NCBI GenBank assembly: GCA_024305405.1
Contig: JAKNDB010000087.1
Span: 496,001 to 560,000, forward strand
Length of the DNA stretch: 64,000 nt
Direction: 5' to 3'
Source of the DNA: Dirofilaria immitis
Taxonomy: Eukaryota > Nematoda > Chromadorea > Rhabditida > Onchocercidae
The translations under genes were made by a program, and so were the position numbers. This document shows positions 53,724 to 64,000 of the stretch, in pieces. The notes below the pieces were generated by a model. It saw only the letters and a program-made list of their open reading frames with translations. It was not told the origin of the DNA and did no database searches. Numbering within the stretch: position 1 is the stretch's first letter; each line of letters opens with the position of its first letter.

Positions 53724-56700
53724 ATGACAATTCAACGTATTCTTTTATGCATCATTTTACGTTATTGCTCAACAACAGCTAATATTACCGAATTAGGTAT
53801 GTTATTTTAAAATATATCATATCATTTAATTTTATAATTATACCGTAATAAATAGATATTGATAATTTTCTTGTAGCATTGAAATAGTATGTTATTTTGA
53901 AATACTAAAATATATCATATCATTGAATTTGATAATTATACCGTAATAAATAGATATTGATAATTTTCTTGTAGCATTGAAATATTGCTAACAGATATTT
54001 TGTGTAATGGAAATTTTAACAAAATTTTTATATAATTTAAATTATTAGTTATTAAATTGAATATTTTTAACAAAATAATTTCTGAAAATTATTTTACACT
54101 TTTTATTATAAATAAAAATTTAATCAAACATTACAATACTATCATTTGTATATTAATTTTGAATAATTTGTAAAAAAAAGAAATATTTCAAAAATAATGA
54201 ATTAATGTTTAAAGAAAAAAATCTAAAAATAATATATATATATATTTTTAATATATAAATAATTTATAGGAATACCTAAGATATTTCCGATAATACCACA
54301 TACAGGTCAAATTGTCAATCATAGATCATCAAGAATTCCATTAATTTCTTTCCGCTATTCACAACCAAAGGTAAATTTTATTCGTTTTTTGAAATTTTTT
54401 AAAAATCTTTTTTTCATACTTTTTTGTCTTTTGTTTTGTTTTTTGTAAGAATCATAAATTTTTGTAACAATTATAGTTTGTAAGAATTATAGAAGTCTGT
54501 AGGAATTATAGAAGTTTGTAAGAATCATCAAAATTTATAAGAGTCAAAGAAGTTTGTAAGAATTATAGAAGTTTGTAAGAATCATCAAAATTTATAAGAG
54601 TCAAAGAAGTTTGTAAGAATCATAGAAGTTTGTAAGAATCAAAGAAGTTTGTAAGAATTATAGAAGTTTGTAAGAATCATCAAAATTTATAAGAGTCAAA
54701 GAAGTTTGTAAGAATCAAAGAAGTTTGTAAGAATCATAGAGGTTTGTAAGAATCAAAGAAGTTTGTAAGAATCATAGAAGTTTGTAAGAATCAAAGAAGT
54801 TTGTAAGAATCATAGAGGTTTGTAAGAATCAAAGAAGTTTGTAAGAATCATAGAAGTTTGTAAGAATCAAAGAAGTTTGTAAGAATCATAGAAGTTTGTA
54901 AGAATCAAAAAAGTTTGTAAGAATTATAGAAGAAGAAATTTCCACTGCTAATTAATAAAAATAAAAAATCATTTATAGGAAAATTTTAAAAAAATGCAAA
55001 AATAGAAGAAAAATATGATCAACTTGTACGAATTGTTGGAAATACACAACAATCAAATCCAATATTTATTAAATTAATCAATAAGAATTTATCAAAAGGA
55101 TATGCAATCGATCAGCCAATTTATCCGATTCATTTAAATTTGAATAATAATGAAGAATTACAATTAAATCAACTCAACAGATGGAATTTAAGTATTCCTA
55201 AATCTCAATTAAACGATAAAGCAGATGAAGAAATGGATAGAGAAAATGAAATTCGACAATCGAAAAAACTAGAAATGATGGAACCTTCTTGTATTTTTAA
55301 TAGTAAAAGCAAAAATATGCTATCATTAAAGAATATTTACATTTTTGGAATTTATCATTGGAATCGATTGATTTAGATCATAATTTCTCGGATATTATGC
55401 ATATTTCGATGATAAATCGAAAATGTTCAACAGATCAAAAAGCAACATTTTGTTGCGAACAAATTACTAAAAGTTTGAATAATTCAGCAAATAACGATAG
55501 AAAGGTATGTGATAACGATAGTTCGCTGATATCGACGAAATGTTATGAATTTTGTATTAATTTGGAAAATGGGAATTTTATTAACTCTACGGAATATCCA
55601 TGTCAGGAAGATTATAACTCATCATTTTCAAAATTTGTAGACCGGATTCAAACATTTATTTATAATAAAACGAATGCAATAATCATCGGACAAAATGAAA
55701 ATGCTAAAAATCCAGAATTTCAAATTTGGGCTCAACAAATTCTTCAGAAGTTGGATATCGCATTTGCTTTAAATAATCAAAATAGCAGTAGAGCAGCTTT
55801 AGAAGAAGAAACTCGCGATACCATTTTTTCCAATCAATGGATCGAATTATCGAAATTCAATGAAATAACAATAATCGATCATGAATTAGCATGGCAATTA
55901 TTAAAAGAATATCAACAATACGATGAGAACATTTCCAATAATTTAATTCGAATTTGTATAACAAATCAAAATATGGCTCAAATTATTTGTACGGAACAAT
56001 ATTATTATAATATATGTCATTTCGATGATTCCAATGAATGTATCGATGATATATTTACCGCACAAACATCTGCCATTTGTCGACGTTTTAAAATCGAAGA
56101 TGCAAAAATTGTTGGAATTACTGAATTATTTTGTGATTCATTAAATGAATCGTTCATCTTCTGGTATTATCAACATAAAGCATCTCAAAGTACTACCGGT
56201 ATAATAATTTTACAACTAATTCGTACAACAATAATCCATTCAATTCCTGCTACTACAACTACTATCAATGAATTGGATCAATATGAGACCAGCGAAAATG
56301 TCGTAGGAAAACGATATAAATATGAAAATCATATGCAAATGAAAATTGATAAACAATCAGAAAATATATTTGAAACATCAATTTCGAATGCGTCTAAAAT
56401 AGCGGAAAATTCAACAGAATTCATGGAAGCCGATAACAACACATTTACAATGGCCGATTCTATAACGACGCAAATGTTTAGCGATATTGAAGAAACAAAT
56501 TTAACCATGTCGACAAACTTATCAAATTTTGTTACTACAACATTGGAAAGAATTAATATGATTAGTAATACAACTTTAACAAATCCACTAGAAATATTGC
56601 AAGATCTTGATGATATTTCAAATGATACGACAACAGATATGATGACAAACTTGAATGATATCAATGCGACAGTTGAAACTCAAAGTCAGAACATTGATGG

Positions 56701-58274
56701 TTAGCTAATTGATATATTTTACCTTTTTTTTCTTCGCAAAAAAATCGCACCATTAATTTTTACTTAAAATATTCTTTTATTATACATTATACTTCAATAG
56801 ACTTTAATGAATTTTAAGTCGATATGATAATTCAAAAATAAAACTAATATTAAAATGTTTGGAATATTCTTAATTATATATGTATGATAATATTAGACAT
56901 ATGGTATGATAATTTCAAGAATAATTTTATATCAAAAATTCAGAAATCCTAAATTGATATTTGATGGAATTTTTTTTTAGATGAAAAAATAATGACAGAA
57001 TTATTTAGGATTTAAGCAAAATTTTCATCGATATTAAGGAAATTGAAATCGAAATTGAAATTTTAATAATTCCGAAATAATCATAAAACATGAAAATTAC
57101 TTTAATCAATTTTTCGTATAAACCATTCGACAGAATAAAATCAAAATAACAAAAAATTCACATTATTCGAGATAACAGAGAAAATATTCTTTCAAAAATA
57201 CGAATTATCATTGGATAATTCAACTTTTTGGCAATCATAACATCAACATTATCTTAGAAATAGAAGTTAAAGTATGGAATCACAACAACAACAACAACAT
57301 TATCATAGGAACAGAAGTTAAAGTATGGAATCACAACAAGAAAATGAAAATCTAAATTGCAAATCATATTAAATTTTGAAAAGAATTTCAGATTCTACAG
57401 GAGAAGTGGTAACGGAAAAGAATAGGATTAACTTTTCAAAGCATGATAAACAGCCACTTTGTAAGTTATTTATTTCATAGCTTATGCCTTAGGTAAACTG
57501 TATATTTTAGGTATATGGTATCTAAGAATTAGATATCATTCTACTATTTTCTTTTATTAAAATACGATAGTTTCATTCTTTCTAGAATGGAATAAATATA
57601 AATTAAATAGTATAAAAAAAATATCTGATAATATTATTTTCGACAGAAGAAAAAGAATTTTGAAAGAAATAAAAATTAAATAAATTATTAAATTTATTTT
57701 AAATGTTCAGGAAAAAAAAATTTCTTTTATCATTTATCGATAACAAAACATAGAACAAAAAGATATTCATTCGATACACTTTTCAAAGGATATACAGAAA
57801 GCAGTAAAAAAGAATATATATATCAGAAAGCTTAAGCACCAAATGAAGTTAGGTAATCAGAAATATAGAATAACGGTATTCCGTAACATGAAAAGAAATA
57901 AAATAATTCGAATTACGAATAAAGATTAAGTAATTTGAATTATACAATATATATATATTAAATTATCTAAAATATCAGATGATCTGAAATAAGTTAACTG
58001 ATCAAAAATAAATGAATGAAGCAATATTATATCTACGACAACGTATCATGTATCATTTGGACAGTCGCAATGATTCTTTAAAAAAAAAGATAATCACGGA
58101 AAGAACTTTCTTGCAGGGGAACCATTTCATATGGATTGTAGCATTGAAAGGGATCAATCCAATCCAATCAGTTGTAACGATTGGGCAACCGCAGGATATT
58201 GTCTTTCGAATAATGCTACACGATTCTTATGGTGTCGTAAAACATGCCTTTGTGTCGGACCACAACAATTATGA
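53724..58274 (+). CDS. large secreted Asn/Thr-rich protein with C-terminal ShKT domain
   Basis: Exons: 53724-53796, 54270-54370, 54979-56699, 57392-57460, 58117-58274; about 700 residues. The start MTIQRILLCIILRYCSTTAN is a signal peptide. The big third exon is rich in Asn, Ile, Glu and Thr, with many N-X-S/T glycosylation sequons, a cysteine cluster (KCSTDQKATFCCEQI ... TKCYEFCINLENG) and a Ser/Thr-rich end. The last exon carries the six-cysteine ShKT pattern: DCSIERD, SCNDWATAGYC, FLWCRKTCLC. ShKT domains are common in nematode secreted enzymes and surface proteins; no catalytic domain is visible here. The last two exons join in phase (GAT at 56699/57392, TGG at 57460/58117), although the third exon would otherwise stop at 56704. 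Two frame jumps: 54988-54994 (A-run) and 55342-55346 (T-run). Function unknown. Confidence 0.72.
53797..53990. repeat. ~95-base tandem duplication in first intron of ShKT gene
   Basis: GTATGTTATTTTAAAATATA ... TTTTCTTGTAGCATTGAAAT is present twice. Each copy carries a GTATGT donor-like start and a TTCTTGTAG acceptor-like end. Confidence 0.75.
54474..54932. repeat. 19-base minisatellite in second intron of ShKT gene
   Basis: More than 20 copies of GTTTGTAAGAATCAAAGAA and the variant ending CATAGAA, alternating in the right half as a 38-base higher-order unit. Every copy contains GTAAGAAT, a donor-like sequence. Confidence 0.9.
57257..57340. repeat. short direct duplication in intron
   Basis: AGAAGTTAAAGTATGGAATC followed by ACAACAAC occurs twice about 50 bases apart, inside the fourth-exon-upstream intron of the ShKT gene. 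Confidence 0.7.
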
Positions 58275-58789
58275 AATCATTTCAAATATTTCAGATCATT
58301 TATATGATTTAAGCTTAAAAATAATGTGCATTCCATTAAAATTTCCAAGATTGAGAATCTGGAAATTTAAAATCTCTGAAAAAGTGTCAGTTTATTCCAA
58401 TTTCTATAGTTCGTCGTAATTTAGAATTGAAAAATTTATTCAGATGCTTTGTAAATATAACAAATTATTCAAAAAAGAAAAAATTGGCATAAAAACATTA
58501 ACAACAAGGGGAGACATGTCAATGACTTACTTAAGTAAAAATGATCTCGGAAATCCTATCTTTTTTCTTTTGGGATTTCCGGGATTCCAACTGAGCAGAC
58601 TCATTCAGCAATTTATTTACTATCACTAAAACATTTTTGCACTAACGCATGCAGGTGATGCATACATATGCTGGTTGCGTCAACTGTCAATCTCCAATAA
58701 GCAAAAATTCATCGTACCAAATATCTATTTCAATTAATCCATGAATACAACACAAATCTTCGCTTTACCCGCACAAATTAAAATTTAAA
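58275..58789. other. convergent 3' intergenic region
   Basis: Between the stops of the ShKT gene (+) and OGFOD1 (-). An open frame at 58012-58419 crosses into it, but it is a shadow of the ShKT exon in another frame. Confidence 0.6.
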
Positions 58790-61700
58790 TCAGGATTTTC
58801 CAGCAAATTCAAATTTACTACGGCTCGGTCCAGCTTCATCATCTTCCTCGGTCTCACTTCTCAGACTTTCTTCACTATCTCGATCGGAACAATCATCCAC
58901 TGTAAATCCATAAAACGAACAATTGATAACGTAGTAATGTCTATCTCCAGCCTTATTGTTCACGTATTTCACGAATGGACATACTCCAGGTTCACGAAAT
59001 ACTAAAGCAGCACTATTCCGCACCGGAGATACCCTAAGTACCTGAAATGAAAAAACACAATATTAGTTTATGTGCACATTATATGAATTGATCAAACAAG
59101 ATGATTTGACGATTAACAATGTAGATGTAACGTGTAGACTGTATATTTAACTCTCATTCACATCATCAGGACATCCTGGTCCTACAAGAAAAATACTTCA
59201 CAAGTTTCTAATTCATAATGAAAAGTATTAAGTAATTAAAAAAATATTTTCAAAAACAAACTTCTTTTTCTTCATTTCTAGTAAAATAGCTTATGAATCC
59301 TCCATGTTCGTCATCCCATTCATTCGTACATAAAAACAGCTAAAATTTTCCAAATTATTTAACCCAGGAAATAAATCAAGGAAATAATTTTTGACATCTG
59401 ACTAATAGTGAGTGATTGCTTTTCCTTTCTTTGATCTTTATATATAAGAAACACATTGGAAAAAACTAAAATTAAGAAACAGTATTGATTTTTCAACAGC
59501 AAAAAGAAAATTACATTAAAATCTAAACAATAACCAAGCTGTTCTGTTTCACTAACGATTTCATCATCGACCATCGTATAAGAACTTTTCGCAACTCGAT
59601 AAATAGACGAATAACACTCAATACCTTAACACTTTTTGATAGAAATTGAAAGAAGTATTTTTCAAAAAGATTCCATTAAATCTATAATTAAAATTTTTAC
59701 CTTCATAGGATGCAACATTTTCTCGTTCACTTCCATCAATTTTTTTCTTTTTGGTATCTGAAAAATTTTAAATAAAAATAGGAACAAGATGCTTTAGAAT
59801 GACATAATTCATAGTTATGTTTTATGAAAAAATTGATAAACCTGGTTCACTGCAGCAATCATCAATTGAATGTATAGGTAGACCAGTCCATTGTGAAAGA
59901 AGTAATGACATTGCCTGGGATCGCACTAAACGCAAAAGCGAGAGTAAGTTGCTATCCAATGGCAATGTATATTCTCGTAAACGCTCCAATTTCCTATTAA
60001 AAAAATCTTCAATTCCAAAAAGTCTTGAAATTACAAAAATCTAAAAAAACAATATTTAAAGAAAATTAAATAACAGGAAAATATTATTACTTTTAACCAT
60101 CAGTTTCTTTATTTCGAATACAAAAATCCAATACCTTTTATTCAAAGGACCGACATCTTCGAAGTGCGTCTCTCTAATTCGTACAAGGTTGATTCAAATT
60201 TGTCCTCCTAAATATTAATTATTAGAAGCGATGAAGAACAGTATTCAAAACAATATATTAAATCAAAAACTGATTTCATCTCTTCCGCTCTTTTCCTATC
60301 AACTGCCCTCAGAATTTATAGGTCATCTCTATAATTAGAAACTATAAAAGGAAAACCTGGAAGAATAAATTTTCTTTTTCTCTTATGTTACTATAATTGC
60401 ATTACTCGGACGAATCTCGAAGGAAAATTATAAAAACTCGATTTTCATGGTAAAAATTCATTTCCATCTTTCGAATATATTGCAACAAACAGGTGCCTTT
60501 TCCATAATATTCATGGCTCATTAAATAATGTATTATTTCTTTACGAAGAGGCTAGTTATTTTTCATTATAAGTTATGCTTTTTTCCGAGAAGCGTTAAAG
60601 ATATCTCACGAATTATGACACAAAAAAAGCATATGCGTCAAATGATTAGAATTCCACAATATTAATAAAAAACTACCGTCTATTTATGAAATCTTTTCAA
60701 CGCCGTGTTATTTCAGTTACATGTATATATACATATAGAAATGGACATTAGTAAAAGACTTACAGGAATGAAATTAAATAAACTGATTTCCGAATTCTCT
60801 TCGAAAATTGATTGAATTTTCGACTGTTGCGAAGGATCGATGTATTCGGGATTAATCCACTCCAGTACTTCCTCGTACTAAAATTGTATTTTGCATTAAA
60901 TATCTACGGCTTTCATTAAAAACGTATGCAGTTATGCAGTAACTTATGCAAACGATATTGTTGATTAAAATATGTCTTTATTTTCCTATTCTTTAACTTC
61001 GCTGACTTTTTCTGTATATTTGGATCTCAAACTTATGGATAAATAATCGAGAGTAAAGTTCATATTAAATTTTATTTCATATTTTAAACAATGAAGGATG
61101 AACCAGGAAAATTAACTTTCTAGTCTACATTAAATTATTTTAACTTTCTAGTTTACATTAAATTAGAAAGGGATAAAACATTAAAATAATTTTAAATGAA
61201 TCGAAATTCGCAAGAATCATATAAATGATTACTTGATAAGTACTGTTTTGTCAAGACTGTTCAACGAACAAATTTTGAAAAATTTTATATGACTTATTCT
61301 TTTCGAACTTGAAAAAATAAAGAATTTCATTTGTATCAATAACTCACAGCAATATTCATATGCGGTTTCAACCTTCCTTCGGGAGCTACTAATTTTACTT
61401 TATCAGAAACGTTACATACAGTATGATGAAACCAACCATGCAACGACAGGCGTCCTTTCTTCGAAAGTACCTGAATTTAGGAGGTGAAAAATTTAAGAAT
61501 ATAATAAAATTAGAGATGAATAATGTAAATAATAGAATAAAAGCATAAAAGACAAAGAAAAAAATTGAAATAAATATTGTAAATAAACCAGAAAAATAAA
61601 AAGAAAAGATATGAAGCAAGCAGAAAGAATAGAATAAATAAAATAAGATGAAAGTGAATTAAAGTAAAGGAAGAAGTAAATAAAATAGGAAGTAAGGACC

Positions 61701-63611
61701 AAAATAAAATTAAACAAATCATATTCATACGTATAGAGGAAAATATATCGGAAAAATACTTCAGTAACCATATGCCATGACCGCGGTGATACTTCAAACA
61801 TCATTAGCATATTTTCCATTGGATTCATAATTTTGCCAACTGATATGGGATTATTATTATCTAAATGTGATATATTAATATATTACAATGATAGCATTAA
61901 GTGGTATTATCAGAATTTGATTTGAAATGTGATAATTCTTAACATAAGATAATTTAATATCAAACGGCTTCATCAAATTTCTTCGTTAAAACTCAAGTCG
62001 AATTCCAAACTAATGAGCAGTATATAAGTTCAAAAACTTGGCCTTTTTGTTTCAGATATTGCAATAGGATTTTTTCATGAAAACTTCAAAACAATATGAT
62101 TATATACCAAAACGATAAGGATAGTGCGTATATTCGTAAAAAAAGTTAATGTATTTAGGCTTAGCAAAATCTTAATGACAACAGGAAGGACTGAAAAGCA
62201 CTTGACAAAATGCTTTAAATAATCAAGGATAATATGTTAGTCAAAATTCAAGATTATGAAATTAGAAGTTTCAATAGCATAATAATTTTACCATCACAAT
62301 TATACAGTAATAATTGTCCACCATCAGTTTCCTCCCAATCTGGCGTCAAATAAAGTGTAAAAGCAAATTTGCGTCCTTCACACTGATCATCGTGAGGCAG
62401 AAGTAAGTCGGTATAATTATAATTACTACTAGTTATTGCAACTTCACTGTTTAGATCGACACCGGACACATCACGCAACCAATATAGAACATCGGTTTTA
62501 AATAAATCTCTGAAAAATAATGGCATTAAAATTGGAATTTAACGATAAATAATCAAATAAATAATTTTTAATATCATGCTGTAATGAGAATAAAAATAGC
62601 ATGTTGCAGAAGCAAAATCTCAGAACTACTAAATCAGAAAACATGGAATGAGCCTGATATGCATATCTTCTAAAAGATATCCATTTAGGAGAATACTCAT
62701 CATAAAATCATACCATATAATAACAGTAGTAAAACTGGTGTCGCCCGACTAATTTTGTAGATTTAATGAAAGACTGCATCCCCGGTAGATATCAAAATTC
62801 CCTTCTCTGTAAATATTCGCTTTTTATGCCTACTAGTTATCTAAAAGCTTTTCGCACGTTTAATGTGGTATTATAAACAAACAAATTAACTTCCTTACCT
62901 GAATTTTGTTAACTTTGGAAACTTCTTAACATCGAAATTCGCTAAATCAGTTGTTTGATCCAGCGAATAAAGATCATTTTCTCTACGATCATACTGCACA
63001 GTTTGCAACTCTGATCGTAAATCAGCTACAAACTCTTTGCTAGTAAGAAAATCAGGTAGACAAAAATGCGGAAAAGGTTTCGAAAATTCACTGTCACCTG
63101 TAAAAAGGAAATGAGAAAGTTCCATCTTAGTAATAGAATGAAAAATTGTTTAGAAAAAGATTTTATTCAACTTTTAATGTTTCAGTTATCAAAAAATGAA
63201 CAGATTTTTCGAAATTTATTCCCAGTCCAGAAAATTTTTTCATTAATGATGATTCTGATATTTTTTTTCAAATAAAATTTTGCATATAGTCTAAAGAGAA
63301 ATATATTTGAAATTGCAATATTTCAACATATCTATCAAAATCTAATATTACATCCTAGAGTAATGACAATTTCTTCTAAGATTTAAAAAATCTCATATGC
63401 TATTTCAAGAAAGATTGGAGAATCTCAGAAATTCTGTAGAGTTTCATTTAAAAAAATCTTGGAGGATTTCGTTAACGAGGTGACGAATTTGCGATTAAAA
63501 TTAAAATTGATAGAATGCAGACACCAAGAAAAAAATGTACAATAACAAACCGGATAAAATCTTCCGGAATTCCGTAGCATACTCATCCGTCAGATAAACC
63601 GAATTGATCAT
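58790..63611 (-). CDS. ogfod1: OGFOD1 / Tpa1 prolyl 3-hydroxylase of ribosomal protein uS12
   Basis: OGFOD1 is a 2-oxoglutarate/Fe(II) dioxygenase that hydroxylates a proline of uS12 and affects translation accuracy. Twelve exons: 63551-63611, 62899-63097, 62292-62509, 61760-61862, 61348-61470, 60764-60877, 60135-60207, 59842-59993, 59701-59757, 59515-59624, 59262-59339, 58790-59041; about 513 residues against 542 in human. Catalytic domain: FSKPFPHFCLPDFL; iron ligands in LLLPHDDQCEGRKFAF (His and second Asp) and in FEVSPRSWHMVTEV (His); 2-oxoglutarate Arg in GRLSLHGWFHH. The C-terminal second barrel shows EWINPEYIDPSQQ, GLPIHSI, DDEHGGFISYF and NSAALVFREPG. Phases agree at all junctions except a frame jump in 60135-60207 (one base short). 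The extra acidic tail (SETEEDDEAGPSRSK) goes past the end of the human protein. Exon 1 (MINSVYLTDEYATEF) is inferred from phase. Confidence 0.93.
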
Positions 63612-64000
63612 ATCCACACCACTTCAATTTATAAACCCATACTTTCCAATATTACTATCTGAAAATTTGAAACTCATAGCAAAAGAAGTACGACTTTCAA
63701 TGAGCCGCATTAAATTCAAATTTGGATTCATTTAGCTAACTATTGCAATATTTCTATTTTGCTAAAGGATTTTGCTAAGGGAGTGTGATTTTAAAGAGAT
63801 ATCAAAGATTGCTAAGATGCAAAGATATTATGGATAAGTCATTGGAAGGCGAAAGAAAATAGAATTTAGTGGAGAAACAGGGACATGTAGGAAATGAGTT
63901 GTGTAGGCTTTATAATACAGCAAAGATTGGTAAAGAATAGAAATTAATGTAGAGGATGTTAGAGATGGAAATAATTAATGATTGTATGAGATAAATTGCT
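63612..64000. other. 5' flank of OGFOD1
   Basis: AT-rich, no exon recognised. On the minus strand a TTTTCAG acceptor ends at 63659, 48 bases before the OGFOD1 start, and is a candidate spliced-leader site. Confidence 0.4.

Noticed and set aside
58012..58419. 135-codon ORF as a separate gene
   Set aside because: The overlapping frame encodes a ShKT domain with proper acceptor and phase, so this ORF is a shadow.
1..64000. tRNA, rRNA, CRISPR or bacterial endosymbiont (Wolbachia-like) insertions
   Set aside because: I looked for compact unspliced bacterial genes and RNA gene boxes by eye and saw none; a tRNA scan would be needed to exclude a tRNA.

Overview
This is a eukaryotic window from a nematode, most likely a spirurid or filarial species. 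The DNA is very AT-rich. Coding sequence is cut into many exons of about 60-300 bases with GT...TTTCAG introns. Several genes have a TTTCAG acceptor just upstream of the ATG, as expected for spliced-leader trans-splicing. One secreted product carries a ShKT domain. There are no bacterial operons, CRISPR arrays or phage genes. The species call is inference; the nematode call is firmer.

Layout. 28-1916: foldback element with ~530-base inverted arms and no ORF. 3343-8357 (+): BARD1/BRD-1 homologue (degenerate RING, ankyrin repeats, two BRCTs). 9813-12267 (-): LEPROT/Vps55 membrane protein. 14430-24894 (+): polyhomeotic homologue with HD1, FCS zinc finger and SAM. 24895-31100: gene-poor, repeat-rich DNA. 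31160-33774 (+): ribokinase. 34864-43244 (-): protein with three RRM-like folds and an Arg/Gly-rich tail. 44830-47639 (-): secreted cysteine-rich protein. 50240-51555 (-): six- or seven-pass membrane protein, possibly a divergent Bax-inhibitor-1. 53724-58274 (+): large secreted Asn/Thr-rich protein ending in a ShKT domain. 58790-63611 (-): OGFOD1 prolyl hydroxylase. The gaps hold minisatellites and microsatellites.

The genes do not form one pathway. Two (BARD1, polyhomeotic) belong to nuclear ubiquitin and chromatin complexes. OGFOD1 and the RRM protein belong to translation or RNA biology. LEPROT and the BI-1-like protein are endomembrane proteins, and two products are secreted.

The most important observation is technical. 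Almost every gene contains points where the conserved frame jumps by exactly what one missing base would cause, mostly inside homopolymer runs (about 20 places). This looks like homopolymer under-calling in the assembly rather than pseudogenes, and automatic gene calls here will be fragmented. Exon coordinates were read by eye from splice signals and frame continuity. Those described as uncertain should be treated as approximate.
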